Shown here: in pieces, positions 1 through 7,544 of the stretch
How positions within the stretch are numbered: position 1 is the stretch's first letter
How the letters are laid out: every line of letters starts with the position of its first letter
Assembly (NCBI GenBank): GCA_913046175.1
Contig: CAJWSN010000010.1
Coordinates: 1 to 17,970, forward strand
DNA length: 17,970 nucleotides
Reading direction: 5' to 3'
Source of the DNA: an uncultured Opitutia bacterium
Lineage (GTDB): Bacteria > Verrucomicrobiota > Verrucomicrobiia > Opitutales > JABJCN01
Translations under genes and position numbers: made by a program
The notes under the pieces: generated by a model
Database searches by the model: none
What the model saw: only the letters and a program-made list of their open reading frames with translations
What the model was told of the DNA's origin: nothing

Positions 1-384
1 AAAAAATTCATTGATATTTTTATTGATTAATTTCACATTTGTAATATGTAAATAATCTGCTAGATTATAAAATAATTGATAAATTGATCGGCCTCCAATC
101 ACAAAAATTTTTTCTATATTTTCATTTTCAAGTTGATTTAAACATTCTTCAAAATTTGTAAAAGTTTTAGTATCAAATTTTTTTGTTTTTGATAAAACAA
201 TATTTCTACGATTAGGGAGAGGTTTGAATGGTAAAGATTCCCATGTTTTTCTACCCATAATTATTGTAGAATTCAATGTTATGTTTTTGAAATTTTTTAA
301 ATCTTCTGATACATGCCAGGGGAGCTTCCCATCTTTACCTATTCCACCATTTTTATCTTGAGCCCATATTAAATGAACTTCCAT
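1..384 (-). CDS. folA: Dihydrofolate reductase, 3'-truncated by window edge
   Basis: Reading leftward from ATG at 384, 128 codons stay open to the window edge. The product begins MEVHLIWAQDKNGGIGKDGK and continues with LPWHVSEDLKNFK, IIMGRKTWESLP, PLPNRRNIVLS and IFVIGGRSIYQLF. These are the classic DHFR blocks: the Met20-loop GIGxxxxLPW, the NADPH-binding MGRxTWES, the PLPxRxN block and the GG...Y block. DHFR reduces dihydrofolate to tetrahydrofolate with NADPH in the cytoplasm. The ATG shares one base with the TAA stop of the upstream thymidylate synthase tail (TAATG), a usual thyA-folA operon arrangement. The DNA is extremely AT-rich (the first 60 bases have about 10 G/C), unlike everything from ~450 rightward, so it appears to belong to another genome. 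About 30-40 C-terminal residues lie outside the window. Confidence 0.95.
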   Translation of the reverse strand, partial: MEVHLIWAQDKNGGIGKDGKLPWHVSEDLKNFKNITLNSTIIMGRKTWESLPFKPLPNRRNIVLSKTKKFDTKTFTNFEECLNQLENENIEKIFVIGGRSIYQLFYNLADYLHITNVKLINKNINEFF

Positions 385-449
385 TATACTGCAACTGGGA
401 ATTTAATTACTGGATAATGATTATAATTTACCAGTTCAAAATCTTCAAA
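384..449 (-). pseudogene. thyA: Thymidylate synthase C-terminal tail (fragment)
   Basis: The last ~21 codons of the hybrid frame read FEDFELVNYNHYPVIKFPVAV and then stop. This matches the conserved C-terminus of thymidylate synthase, for comparison FEDF-(3)-YDPHPGIKAPVAI in E. coli. The terminal Val-Ala-hydrophobic is the family's signature end, which closes over the active site when dUMP is methylated to dTMP. The TAA stop shares its last base with the folA ATG, so the tail and folA are a natural pair. The rest of thyA (~240 codons) is absent and is replaced at 432-449 by the start of a glycosyltransferase. The AT-rich composition agrees with folA. This is a fragment, not a working gene. Confidence 0.85.
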
Positions 450-593
450 CGTTTGCTGCAATACCGTGGGCAAGGCGCTTTGGGTCAACAATTCCGCGCG
501 ATTGCGTGTGGGAACGACCACAGAAATGAACGGAGTCTTCACATCCTTGTGCTGCTTGACTGTCATACTGATAGTATTATTGTCGATTGTCAC
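432..593 (-). pseudogene. Family 2 glycosyltransferase N-terminal fragment, fused in frame to the thyA tail
   Basis: From GTG at 593 (or ATG at 566) the frame encodes a short leader and then PFISVVVPTRNRAELLTQSA followed by LPTVLQQTFEDFEL. This is the opening beta strand and first helix of GT-A family 2 glycosyltransferases, whose next residues should be a VVDDxSxD nucleotide-binding motif. Instead the frame switches at FEDFEL (432-449) into the end of thymidylate synthase. The two parents share this hexapeptide, and probably the underlying TTTGAAGATTTTGA, so the joint lies in a microhomology. The fragment lacks the DxD and acceptor regions and cannot be active. In its own genome it would read leftward, divergently from the dehydrogenase operon at 1025. 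No convincing ribosome-binding site decides between the two starts. Confidence 0.8.
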
Positions 594-866
594 AGCAGAT
601 TCCGGGCCAATTGATATTTGCTTTCAGAGTAGTTCCTGCATTACGAGGAACATGATAAAGAGTCTTGCAGAATGGAATTTTGGGATTTCTGGATATTTTG
701 CATATTTACAGGCTTTTTTAGTTTTTTGTCGCCACTTTTGCAGTGGTTTTATGTGAAAAATGGATGAAATTGTGGATTAAGCTTTTTTTATTGATTTTTT
801 TAATTTCTGATCAAACATACAAACCGCCCGTTAATTGGCTAGCCAAGGATGGATTTGAGACGGGAT

Positions 867-890
867 AACCCAATTAGCCCTATTTGGGTT
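867..890. terminator. Hairpin with T-rich 3' side, weak terminator candidate
   Basis: AACCCAA (867-873) pairs with TTGGGTT (884-890) around a 10-base loop and is followed by TTATTGTTGTTG. The stem is short, with 3 G:C pairs, and it lies upstream of the 905-933 promoter. It could insulate the operon from read-through or be incidental. Confidence 0.3.
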
Positions 891-904
891 TTATTGTTGT
901 TGTA

Positions 905-933
905 TTGGATTGAAAACGGCCGCTTTTTATAAT
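905..933 (+). promoter_or_regulatory. Sigma70-like promoter for the rightward sugar operon
   Basis: A perfect TATAAT at 928-933 is preceded, 17 bases away, by TTGGAT (905-910), which matches 3 of 6 positions of the -35 consensus. It lies ~90 bases upstream of the GTG start at 1025, with no other gene between. The strong -10 may compensate for the weak -35. Assigned from sequence pattern only. Confidence 0.45.
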
Positions 934-1024
934 TCTAGTTTGTATTTGCCGTAAAAGCCGATTGCCTTGAACTGGCCCCTATTACCGCCACGATAATGAA
1001 CAACGTTCAACAAGGAGTATTGGC

Positions 1025-2422
1025 GTGAGCCGTTGGACTCTATTGGAGGCGGATGAACGTCTGGCTCGATGGGATTGCTGTGACGTCTCGATTGCAATCA
1101 TTGGGTTCGGCCACATTGGGGGTTCGATGGGGTCTTTGCTTGCTTCTAAGGGTTTTCCGGTTGTGGGTATCGACAAGGCTGCGGGAATTCTCCAAGCGTT
1201 TGAAGCAGGTGAGTGCCCTTTCGAAGAGCCCGGCTTGGCAGCTGTGCTCGCTAGGGCAAAGGAGCGTCATACCTTGAGGGTTACAGCCGATTACACTGAG
1301 ATCAAGAGTTCCGATGTGGTCTTGATTGTGGTCGGCACGCCTTTGGATGAGGATCATGGTCCTATTTTGGATCATTTGAAATCGGCCACCCGTAGCTTGG
1401 GCAAGGTGCTGCAGCCGGGAATGTTGATTTTACTCAAGAGCACGGTGCCCCCATTGACAACTCAGCAGTTGGTTCGGCCCATCTTGGAGGAAGCCTCTGG
1501 CATGGAGGCTGGGGTTGACTTTGGTTTGGCATTTTCACCCGAACGCGTGGATGAAGGCAACGTGCTTGAGGGGTTGTACGGGATTCCTGTTGTTGTCGGA
1601 GGGGTCAACACAGCCAGTAGTGAGCTGGCCGTTGAATTCTGGACCCGCACACTTGGGGTGGAGACCATGGTGGTCCCGGATCCCACCACTGCGGAGTTGG
1701 TCAAACTGGCCGACAACCAGTGGATCGATCTGAACATTGCACTGGCCAATGAAATTGCCTTGTTGAGCGATGCGATCGGGGTGGACGCTATGGAAGTTAT
1801 TAAGGCTGCCAATAGCCTCCCGAAGGGGCAGCACTGGGTCAACATTCTCTACCCGAGCATCGGTGTGGGCGGTTATTGTCTCACGAAAGATCCTTGGTTT
1901 TTACACCGTTTGGGGGCTCAGCGGGACATCGACCTCCAGACGCCGCAGTGTTCGCGTGCGGTTAATGAGCAGATGCCTTCGGTCACTGTGCAGCGGGTAA
2001 TCTCCTGCCTGCGCGCACATCAAAAGGATCCAGCCCAAGCCCGAGTGACTATCTTGGGCTTGTCTTTCAAGAACGATACCGGCGACACACGCAGCACACC
2101 CGCTGGGCCGATCATCCAGATGCTGGAAGATCATGGCTGCAAGGTTCAAGCATATGATCCACTTGTGTCTGAGAATCAAGCCCGGGCATTGACCGGTTCC
2201 GCCATTGCCCCGGATATTCAGGCTGCTGTGGAGGGGGCGGATGTGGTGGCTTGTCTCTCCTGCCACGAAGAATTTCGATCTGCCAACCTAAGCCAACTCA
2301 AAGAGCGGACCCGTGAAAACTGCTGGTTTCTGGACGGGCGGCTAGGGTTTGACCCTCTGTCTGTGAAGGCTGCTGGTTTTGATTACACCGCCATCGGGGG
2401 GCACTGCCATGCGGGGGACTAA
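1025..2422 (+). CDS. UDP-sugar 6-dehydrogenase (UDP-glucose/UDP-N-acetylhexosamine dehydrogenase family)
   Basis: This 465-residue enzyme oxidises C6 of a UDP-hexose to the uronic acid with two NAD+. The start is GTG, with AAGGAG (1012-1017) 7 bases upstream. The Rossmann motif GFGHIGG is at residues 27-33 and VVGTP at about 102-106. The middle-domain helix AELVKLADNQWIDLNIALANE lies near 223-243. The catalytic cysteine is C285 in GVGGYCLTKDPWFL. The C-terminal UDP-binding domain has FKNDTGDTRSTPAGPI, equivalent to the FKxxxDDxRxSPA motif. That variant does not separate UGD, WecC and WbpA/TviB types, so the substrate is open. It opens the rightward operon, and the next gene starts inside its last 14 bases. 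Its product could feed the epimerase/decarboxylase next door. Confidence 0.92.
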   Translation: MSRWTLLEADERLARWDCCDVSIAIIGFGHIGGSMGSLLASKGFPVVGIDKAAGILQAFEAGECPFEEPGLAAVLARAKERHTLRVTADYTEIKSSDVVLIVVGTPLDEDHGPILDHLKSATRSLGKVLQPGMLILLKSTVPPLTTQQLVRPILEEASGMEAGVDFGLAFSPERVDEGNVLEGLYGIPVVVGGVNTASSELAVEFWTRTLGVETMVVPDPTTAELVKLADNQWIDLNIALANEIALLSDAIGVDAMEVIKAANSLPKGQHWVNILYPSIGVGGYCLTKDPWFLHRLGAQRDIDLQTPQCSRAVNEQMPSVTVQRVISCLRAHQKDPAQARVTILGLSFKNDTGDTRSTPAGPIIQMLEDHGCKVQAYDPLVSENQARALTGSAIAPDIQAAVEGADVVACLSCHEEFRSANLSQLKERTRENCWFLDGRLGFDPLSVKAAGFDYTAIGGHCHAGD

Positions 2423-3404
2423 ATCGATTGTCATCACCGGTGGAGCGGGCTTTATTGGCAGCCACTTGGCTGAACGGCTTCTGCGCGAGGAAGGCCACCG
2501 GATCATCATTTTTGACTCGTTTCGGCATATGCAGCACCGCAATCTAGAAGGCATCAAGGATCATCCCAGACTGGAGGTCATTGATGGGGACGTTTGCAAC
2601 GTGGACCAAGTTCGCCAAGTTATTACCCCGGACATCTCTCAAGTCTATCATCTATCTTCCATCGTTGGCATTCAGCACTACTGTGACAACCCGCTAGAGG
2701 TCATCGACGTGAATGTTTTGGGAACTCGCCACGTGATGGAGGCGGCACTGCACCATGACGTGCGCATGCTCTTCACCAGCACCAGTGAGGTGTATGGCCG
2801 CAATCCTAAGGTGCCTTGGGGCGAAGAGGATGACCGGGTGGTGGGCAGCACGACGGTGGACAGGTGGAGTTATGCCACCAGCAAGGCACTGTGCGAGCAT
2901 ATGATTTTTGCGTTAGCCCAGAACAAGGGGCTCCGTTGTTCCATTGTCCGCTTCTTCAATGTCTATGGACCGCGGCAAAACCCGATCTTTGTCGTGTCAC
3001 GGGGTATACACCGAGTTCTCAATGGGTTGCGACCATTGATGTATGATTCAGGCCAGCAAAATCGTTGCTTTACTTATGTCGATGACGCCGTCGAGGGGAT
3101 GGTCCAGGCTGCGAGTCAGGAGATTGCGGTGGGCGAGGCGTTCAACATTGGTCAGGATCAACCTTGGACCATTCGCGAAATCAACGAGCTTATCATCAAG
3201 CTGGCCGGCAAGGAGAGCACCCTCAAGCTTGAGCCCTTGGATACCGGTGAGTTTTACGGACCGGGCTACGAGGACGTTCCCCATCGTATCCCCCGAGTAG
3301 AAAAGGCCAGGCGACAATTGGGCTGGAGCGCCACGATTTCCGTTGAGGAAGGCATTCAGCGCTGCATCCAATGGGCCCGAGCCAACCCTTGGTGGCTTAC
3401 CTAG
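2409..3404 (+). CDS. Extended SDR NAD-dependent epimerase/dehydratase (UDP-uronate decarboxylase- or GalE-like)
   Basis: 331 residues from ATG at 2409, preceded by a G-run (about 2395-2400) at ribosome-binding distance. A TTG at 2379 would add ten non-homologous residues. The NAD-binding motif GGAGFIG is at 11-17, STSEVYG at 124-130 and the catalytic Y155-x3-K159 in YATSK. SIVRFFNVYGPRQNP and CFTYVDDAVEGMVQA are the substrate-side motifs of UDP-glucuronate decarboxylases, GalE and RmlB relatives. It overlaps the dehydrogenase by 14 bases, suggesting translational coupling and consecutive steps, for example UDP-uronate to UDP-pentose or its C4 epimer. RmlB (dTDP-glucose 4,6-dehydratase) is a more distant possibility: its DKLTYAG-type signature is not seen. 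Confidence 0.88.
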   Translation: MRGTKSIVITGGAGFIGSHLAERLLREEGHRIIIFDSFRHMQHRNLEGIKDHPRLEVIDGDVCNVDQVRQVITPDISQVYHLSSIVGIQHYCDNPLEVIDVNVLGTRHVMEAALHHDVRMLFTSTSEVYGRNPKVPWGEEDDRVVGSTTVDRWSYATSKALCEHMIFALAQNKGLRCSIVRFFNVYGPRQNPIFVVSRGIHRVLNGLRPLMYDSGQQNRCFTYVDDAVEGMVQAASQEIAVGEAFNIGQDQPWTIREINELIIKLAGKESTLKLEPLDTGEFYGPGYEDVPHRIPRVEKARRQLGWSATISVEEGIQRCIQWARANPWWLT

Positions 3405-3484
3405 GTAGTCGGCCTAGGTTTGTCATGGGAGTGGCCCGCGTCAAATTGGTTTGAATACAAGCTTGCAAGGTTTAAACTTCGCAA

Positions 3485-3931
3485 GTGCCAATGAGTCTGG
3501 CAGTTCAAGGTTGTTCATGGCTGGAACTAGAGTGCAAGGGGGATGCAAGCAGAGGATATTTGTCCTTCGCTGAGTCAGCCCATGACGTTCCATTTGACAT
3601 CAAGCGCATCTACTACATTTACCATGTGCCCGATCCCGGAGTCCAAAGGGGAGGCCATGCTCACCAGAACTTAAGCCAGTTATTCCTCAGTGTTGCGGGC
3701 TCGTTTCAATTGGATCTGGACGATGGCACTACTCGAGAGTCTGTCGTGCTGGATCGGCCTGAGCGCGGCGTCTTGCTGACGGGCCTAGTGTGGCGGCAAA
3801 TGACCAGTATGTCTTCCGATTGCGTGATCCTCGTCTTGGCATCGGAAAAATATGATCCCGCGGACTACGTCACGGATTATCAAGAATTCCTTTCTAAGGC
3901 TGGACAAGCCGGAGAGGAAGGCATGGCATGA
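3485..3931 (+). CDS. dTDP-4-keto-6-deoxyhexose 3,4-ketoisomerase (FdtA/QdtA/WxcM-like cupin)
   Basis: 148 residues from GTG at 3485; ATG at 3491 is equally possible because no clear ribosome-binding site decides. The protein is one small cupin domain of the FdtA/QdtA family. It has FDIKRIYYIYHVPDP, RGGHAH (residues 55-60, the paired histidines that catalyse the tautomerisation) and the end block SSDCVILVLASEKYDPADYV. These enzymes turn dTDP-4-keto-6-deoxyglucose into the 3-keto isomer, which a PLP aminotransferase then aminates at C3. That partner is encoded on the opposite strand at 5924-7018, and RmlA, which starts the dTDP pathway, at 11972-12850. The gene overlaps the next by four bases (ATGA). 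The usual WHxM near residue 103 is WRQM here. FdtA and QdtA products differ in C4 stereochemistry, which sequence inspection cannot settle. Confidence 0.85.
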   Translation: MPMSLAVQGCSWLELECKGDASRGYLSFAESAHDVPFDIKRIYYIYHVPDPGVQRGGHAHQNLSQLFLSVAGSFQLDLDDGTTRESVVLDRPERGVLLTGLVWRQMTSMSSDCVILVLASEKYDPADYVTDYQEFLSKAGQAGEEGMA

Positions 3932-5892
3932 TCACCAGGGAGGAGCTACAGATAAGAAAGGAAGCCATTCTGGCCCTTCAGACTAGCAAAGGATTGAAGC
4001 TGAATGGATGGGCTAATCTAAAGGCCATCCAAGCCTATGAACTAGTTTCCGAGGGGCGCATTGAGGACGCAGAACATTTTTTGGACCAAGCCACCAAGGA
4101 GTTACCTGTAGGCACCGTGCCCCACTCCCTTTGGGGCTTGGCCTTGGCGGATTACGGGTTTTTTAGACGAGCCCATTATCATCTAGAAAAATGTGCTTCA
4201 GACCAAACTCACCCAGAGGAACAACTGTTTGCCACCAAGCTCTTGGTGGGCATGCGTCTTGTGCAGCACAAGGGGGACGAGCGGTGGAAAAACTATATTC
4301 GCGAAGGTCACCTTATGGAATTGCCAATTCCTCCGGGGCAAACATCGCGCGTATTTGACTGCGGCACACTCAGGGAAATGGACACGACCATTGGTTTCTT
4401 GGACCGTTTGGACCCTGAAAACCGAGCACAGGCAGATGCAAATTTTTTGGCCTTGTGCGCGGAGACTTCATTCCTGTTGGGGGAGGACCAGCGCGTTTTG
4501 GATACATGTGACCTGTTACGCCAAAAGTCTCCCGCGCATCCAGCGCTCGCATTTGAGCGAAAGGTATGGCTACGACAGGGGGACAAAGAGCGGGCCGAGC
4601 ATTCCAAGATGATCACCTTGACAAGTGAATTCAAGGAAGTCCGCGTTGCTCTCAAAGAGAAAGTTGCCTCGGGCGATAGCGATGGGGCCAAAGCACTGAT
4701 CGAAAAAGCTACGAAGTTATCGAGTGCCAAACCAGAAATTTTGGTGTGCCAGATTCATGGCTTGGAGGAAATCTGCTGTGCAAATAAATATCAAATTCAA
4801 GAAATTGAACCTGCAAGGACCGTGGAACTGGAATTCTCGTTTGTGACGGCTGAGGGTGAGAATAGACAACAGGAAATATTTTCCACTCCTTCCTCAAGGT
4901 TTGCGGAATTGAAAGATGTCCAACTACTAGATTCCTACAGCTTGATCATGTCGCGTGATCAAAGCCTCATTCGGGAGTCGATGCCCGAAAACCCACATTA
5001 CCGAAGCCACTGGCCGCACATCGAGTTTGCGGATGCCACCAAGGCTTTGGCTCAATTACCTACTCCATACCACTGGGAGGGGCCCGCCTGCTCCATCGTC
5101 ACCTATGGACTGGCGGGCACAAACTACTTCACGTGGATGCTCAACATTTTGCCAAATATTCTAATGGCTGCTGAGCACTCTGGGGGCTGGCAATCCATAA
5201 ACCCCCTGTTCTTTCCTTATACTTTGGAACCATGGCAAAGAACGATTCTGGATTGTCTGGGGGTGTCCGCGGAATCTCGACTGGAATATGATGGTGAATT
5301 TCCAGTGAAATTTGACCAAGCCGATTATTTCATCTCCTGCCGTGATGAAGTCCCCTGTGCCGGGGAGTTGCTGAAACTGCGCCAAAAGCTTTGGGAGCGC
5401 CTAGAGATCCAGCCGGTTGCACCCCACCGCAAGTTATATGTTTCTCGTGAAAAAATGGGCGTCCGTAGCTTGGTCAATGAGGTGGAGATCCGTAATGTCT
5501 ATGAAGGGGCAGGCTACGAGGTCATTCATCCCCAAGCTATGACCTTTGAAGAGCAAGTGCTGACCTTTTCTTCCGCTGCCAGCATTGCCGGTCCCGCGGG
5601 GGCGTGGGGCGGCAACTTGATCTTTTGCCAACCTGGGGCACATGTAGCCATGATAGTTCCTTCAGATTACTATGGCCCCATGCATAATTACACTTGTCAC
5701 TTGTACGGACTGCAATATGCCATCGCCGTCGGATCATTTGTCCCCACGGCGCAGGAATCCTCGTGGAAACAGATCATCGCCGGGGCTGAGGAGTATCACC
5801 TCGACTCCTGCCACAAACGATATTATGTCCCGCTGGAGAATGTTGCTCGGCTCATTCAAGTAGCCAATGAAGCTCGGTATTCGTTAGCATGA
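3928..5892 (+). CDS. TPR-like N-terminus plus GT61 (DUF563) glycosyltransferase
   Basis: 654 residues, starting in a four-base ATGA overlap with the ketoisomerase. The first ~260 residues are helical and TPR-like (for example SEGRIEDAEHFLDQATKELP and GDSDGAKALIEKATKLSSAKPE). The C-terminal ~300 residues carry GT61 hallmarks: TYGLAGTNYFTWMLNILPNI (the usual NYFHWLLDxLPR block), KLYVSREKMGVRSLVNEVEI, and FEEQVLTFSSAASIAGPAGAWGGNLIFC followed by PGA. GT61 enzymes transfer sugars such as xylose or GlcNAc from nucleotide donors. This one is a likely user of the UDP-sugars made by the two genes at the start of the operon. No membrane segment is visible, so cytoplasmic action is expected. The TPR part may bind a carrier or protein acceptor. 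The usual conserved His of GPHGA is Ala here (GPAGA), a notable change. Confidence 0.82.
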   Translation: MITREELQIRKEAILALQTSKGLKLNGWANLKAIQAYELVSEGRIEDAEHFLDQATKELPVGTVPHSLWGLALADYGFFRRAHYHLEKCASDQTHPEEQLFATKLLVGMRLVQHKGDERWKNYIREGHLMELPIPPGQTSRVFDCGTLREMDTTIGFLDRLDPENRAQADANFLALCAETSFLLGEDQRVLDTCDLLRQKSPAHPALAFERKVWLRQGDKERAEHSKMITLTSEFKEVRVALKEKVASGDSDGAKALIEKATKLSSAKPEILVCQIHGLEEICCANKYQIQEIEPARTVELEFSFVTAEGENRQQEIFSTPSSRFAELKDVQLLDSYSLIMSRDQSLIRESMPENPHYRSHWPHIEFADATKALAQLPTPYHWEGPACSIVTYGLAGTNYFTWMLNILPNILMAAEHSGGWQSINPLFFPYTLEPWQRTILDCLGVSAESRLEYDGEFPVKFDQADYFISCRDEVPCAGELLKLRQKLWERLEIQPVAPHRKLYVSREKMGVRSLVNEVEIRNVYEGAGYEVIHPQAMTFEEQVLTFSSAASIAGPAGAWGGNLIFCQPGAHVAMIVPSDYYGPMHNYTCHLYGLQYAIAVGSFVPTAQESSWKQIIAGAEEYHLDSCHKRYYVPLENVARLIQVANEARYSLA

Positions 5893-5893
5893 T

Positions 5894-5916
5894 GGACACC
5901 GGCTCAAGCCATGTCC
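5894..5916. terminator. Imperfect hairpin between convergent operons
   Basis: GGACA (5894-5898) pairs with TGTCC (5912-5916) and GGC with GCC around a TCAA loop, with a small asymmetric bulge. It fills most of the 31 bases between the stops of the convergent GT61 and aminotransferase genes, so it could end transcription from both sides. There is no T-run on either strand, so intrinsic termination is doubtful. Confidence 0.35.
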
Positions 5917-5923
5917 GGCCCGT

Positions 5924-7018
5924 TCAATCCAAAGCATTGAGGCAGGATTGCACCACCCGCTCGGCCTGTTGGTCGTCCATGGCAGGCCCCATGGGGAGAC
6001 TGACAACCGTTTTGTGAATCGCTTCCGTCACGGGAAAACCCTCGGGAACGGCACCTCGATACGCTGGTTGTAGATGGGGTGGCTTTGGGTAATGGACTGC
6101 CGTTTGAATGCCATCAACCTCCAGCTTTTTGCGAAATTGGTCTCGCTGGTGGCAGCACACAACGAACAAGTGCCAAGATGGTTCTGCCGAGCTTAGCACC
6201 TCCGGCAAGACTAAGGGGGATGCCTTCAACCCTTGCACGTAGACTCTGCTGATTGCTAAACGGCGGGCCTGCCACCGTTCCAAATGCTTGAGTTTCACTC
6301 GCAGCAAGGCTGCCTGCAATTCATCCAGTCGGGAATTATGACCTCGGATTTCGTGATGATATTTCTTCCGCGAACCATAATTCCGCAGATGGCGCACTCT
6401 GTCGGCCAAGGTATCATCCTGCGTTGTCACTGCGCCACCGTCCCCCAATGCCCCCAGGTTTTTGCCGGGATAAAAACTAAACCCCGCCGCATCCGCGAGC
6501 CCTCCAGTGCGCTTACCCTTGTAGCGGGCACCATGTGCTTGAGCAGCGTCTTCGATAACCTTGAGGCCATGCTGCCGGGCAAGCAAGCTGATGGCATCCA
6601 TGTCAGCCGGTTGGCCATATAGGTGCACCGGAATTATGGCCTTGGTTCTTGGTGTGATGGCGTCCTCTATCAAGTGAGGATTGATGTTGTAAGTGGCGGC
6701 GTCGGGCTCCACGGGCACGGGCTTTGCCCCCGTCTCGCTTACTGCCAGCCAAGTGGCAATGAAGGTATGGGCCGGCACTATTACCTCATCGCCTCTGCCA
6801 ATGCCAAGGGCAACCAAGGTCAGGTGCAGTGCGCTGAGGCCGCTTCCCACGCCAATGCAGTGCTTGACCCCGCAGTAATCGGCAAACTCAGCCTCAAAGG
6901 CTTCCACCTCGTTACCGAGCACATAAACCCCGGAGTCGATCACACGCTGAAAAGCTGTTTCTAGTTCTCCGCGCATCCCCTTGTGCAGCTTTCCCAAATC
7001 GTAAAATGGAATTTCCAT
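5924..7018 (-). CDS. PLP sugar aminotransferase, DegT/DnrJ/EryC1/StrS family (FdtB/QdtB-like)
   Basis: 364 residues from ATG at 7018, where the family's MEIPFYDL opening begins. In-frame ATG 7042 and TTG 7060 would add 8 or 14 non-conserved residues; GAGGAGGAG lies 13 bases upstream of 7018. It has GSGLSALHLTLVALGIGRGD, EVIVPAHTFIATW, VIEDAAQAHGA and FSFYPGKNLGALGDGGA. K186 in PGKNLG is the PLP Schiff-base lysine. NYGSRKKYHHEIRGHNSRLDE and AVHYPKPPHLQPAY are family blocks. These enzymes transfer an amino group from glutamate to a keto-deoxysugar nucleotide. With the FdtA/QdtA-like isomerase at 3485 it should make a dTDP-3-amino-3,6-dideoxyhexose. It is the last gene of the acyl-module operon, so its amine is the probable acceptor of the acyl group made by the genes before it. 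Confidence 0.9.
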   Translation of the reverse strand: MEIPFYDLGKLHKGMRGELETAFQRVIDSGVYVLGNEVEAFEAEFADYCGVKHCIGVGSGLSALHLTLVALGIGRGDEVIVPAHTFIATWLAVSETGAKPVPVEPDAATYNINPHLIEDAITPRTKAIIPVHLYGQPADMDAISLLARQHGLKVIEDAAQAHGARYKGKRTGGLADAAGFSFYPGKNLGALGDGGAVTTQDDTLADRVRHLRNYGSRKKYHHEIRGHNSRLDELQAALLRVKLKHLERWQARRLAISRVYVQGLKASPLVLPEVLSSAEPSWHLFVVCCHQRDQFRKKLEVDGIQTAVHYPKPPHLQPAYRGAVPEGFPVTEAIHKTVVSLPMGPAMDDQQAERVVQSCLNALD

Positions 7019-7064
7019 GTTTGCTCTCAGGCTCCTCCTCATCGTGCCTCGCAAGTGCAATTAC

Positions 7065-7544
7065 CTAGCCTGGCATGGTCGGTGCAATTACCTCTGCCAT
7101 TCCCGTCGCGATCTTTTCACGCCGCTGATTTACCACGGTACAACTCATCGCGATAAGCCTTGTCTTGTTGTTTTTCCCCTCAACTTTAAGACGTGCAGTT
7201 AATTCATCATTGATTCTGATGGGGTTCAGGAACTTGATGGTTTGGCTCCTATAAATTGTCCCCGGCCCAGGCAGTACCGACGCCACTGCGCCTGACAACA
7301 ATGCTGCACACCACATGCCATGACCGATCCTGCCCCTGAATACAGATTGATGTGCAAAGTCCTTATCCATGTGTACGGGGTTGTAGTCGCCTGATAGTGC
7401 AGCAAACAATCCAATGAACTCCTCTTTGTAAACTAGAGTAAACTCTCCTGTTTCCCCAACGGAGATGTTCTCAAATTTTTTTCCTTTGAAACAATGAGGG
7501 GTTCCAATCAGGTCGTTGTGGGAATCTCGAGATGCGTTAGTCAT
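7065..7544 (-). CDS. MaoC-like (R)-specific enoyl-thioester hydratase/dehydratase
   Basis: 159 residues from ATG at 7544; the frame is open to 7589, but that extension lies inside the CCR gene and is not family-like. A single hot-dog fold with the (R)-hydratase signature ALSGDYNPVHMDKDFA: catalytic D53 and H58 in GDxNPxH, then GRIGHGMW near 71-78. It adds or removes water between enoyl and (R)-3-hydroxyacyl thioesters (CoA or ACP). Its start overlaps the end of the CCR gene by 8 bases, so the two are translationally coupled. Next to a ketoreductase, KAS III and ACP it fits the dehydration step of a dedicated acyl-chain cycle. It could instead make the crotonyl-type substrate of the CCR. Confidence 0.88.
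   Translation of the reverse strand: MTNASRDSHNDLIGTPHCFKGKKFENISVGETGEFTLVYKEEFIGLFAALSGDYNPVHMDKDFAHQSVFRGRIGHGMWCAALLSGAVASVLPGPGTIYRSQTIKFLNPIRINDELTARLKVEGKNNKTRLIAMSCTVVNQRREKIATGMAEVIAPTMPG

Larger units (their letters stand above)
594..1024. other. Divergent intergenic region, AT-rich, no clear gene
   Basis: This separates the leftward glycosyltransferase fragment from the rightward dehydrogenase operon. No convincing complete gene is visible on either strand. It holds a perfect 12-base palindrome TTGGCTAGCCAA (835-846), a hairpin (867-890) and a sigma70-like promoter (905-933), all just upstream of the operon. On the minus strand 577-705 there is a 42-codon open stretch with a sulfotransferase-like LYHVPRNAGTTL but no standard start codon. 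Several T-runs lie at 711-722 and 783-801. Confidence 0.6.

Noticed and set aside
466..756. 96-codon plus-strand frame with a hydrophobic stretch
   Set aside because: It is the complement of the glycosyltransferase fragment and the hydrophobic run reflects antisense composition; no ribosome-binding site or family match.
2379..2408. TTG at 2379 as start of the SDR epimerase
   Set aside because: The ten extra residues precede the conserved Rossmann start and a G-run sits at the right distance from ATG 2409.
3398..3420. Two CCTAGG hexamers (TACCTAGGTA and GGCCTAGGTT) after the SDR gene
   Set aside because: A short palindromic pair with no further symmetry or known site; likely chance.
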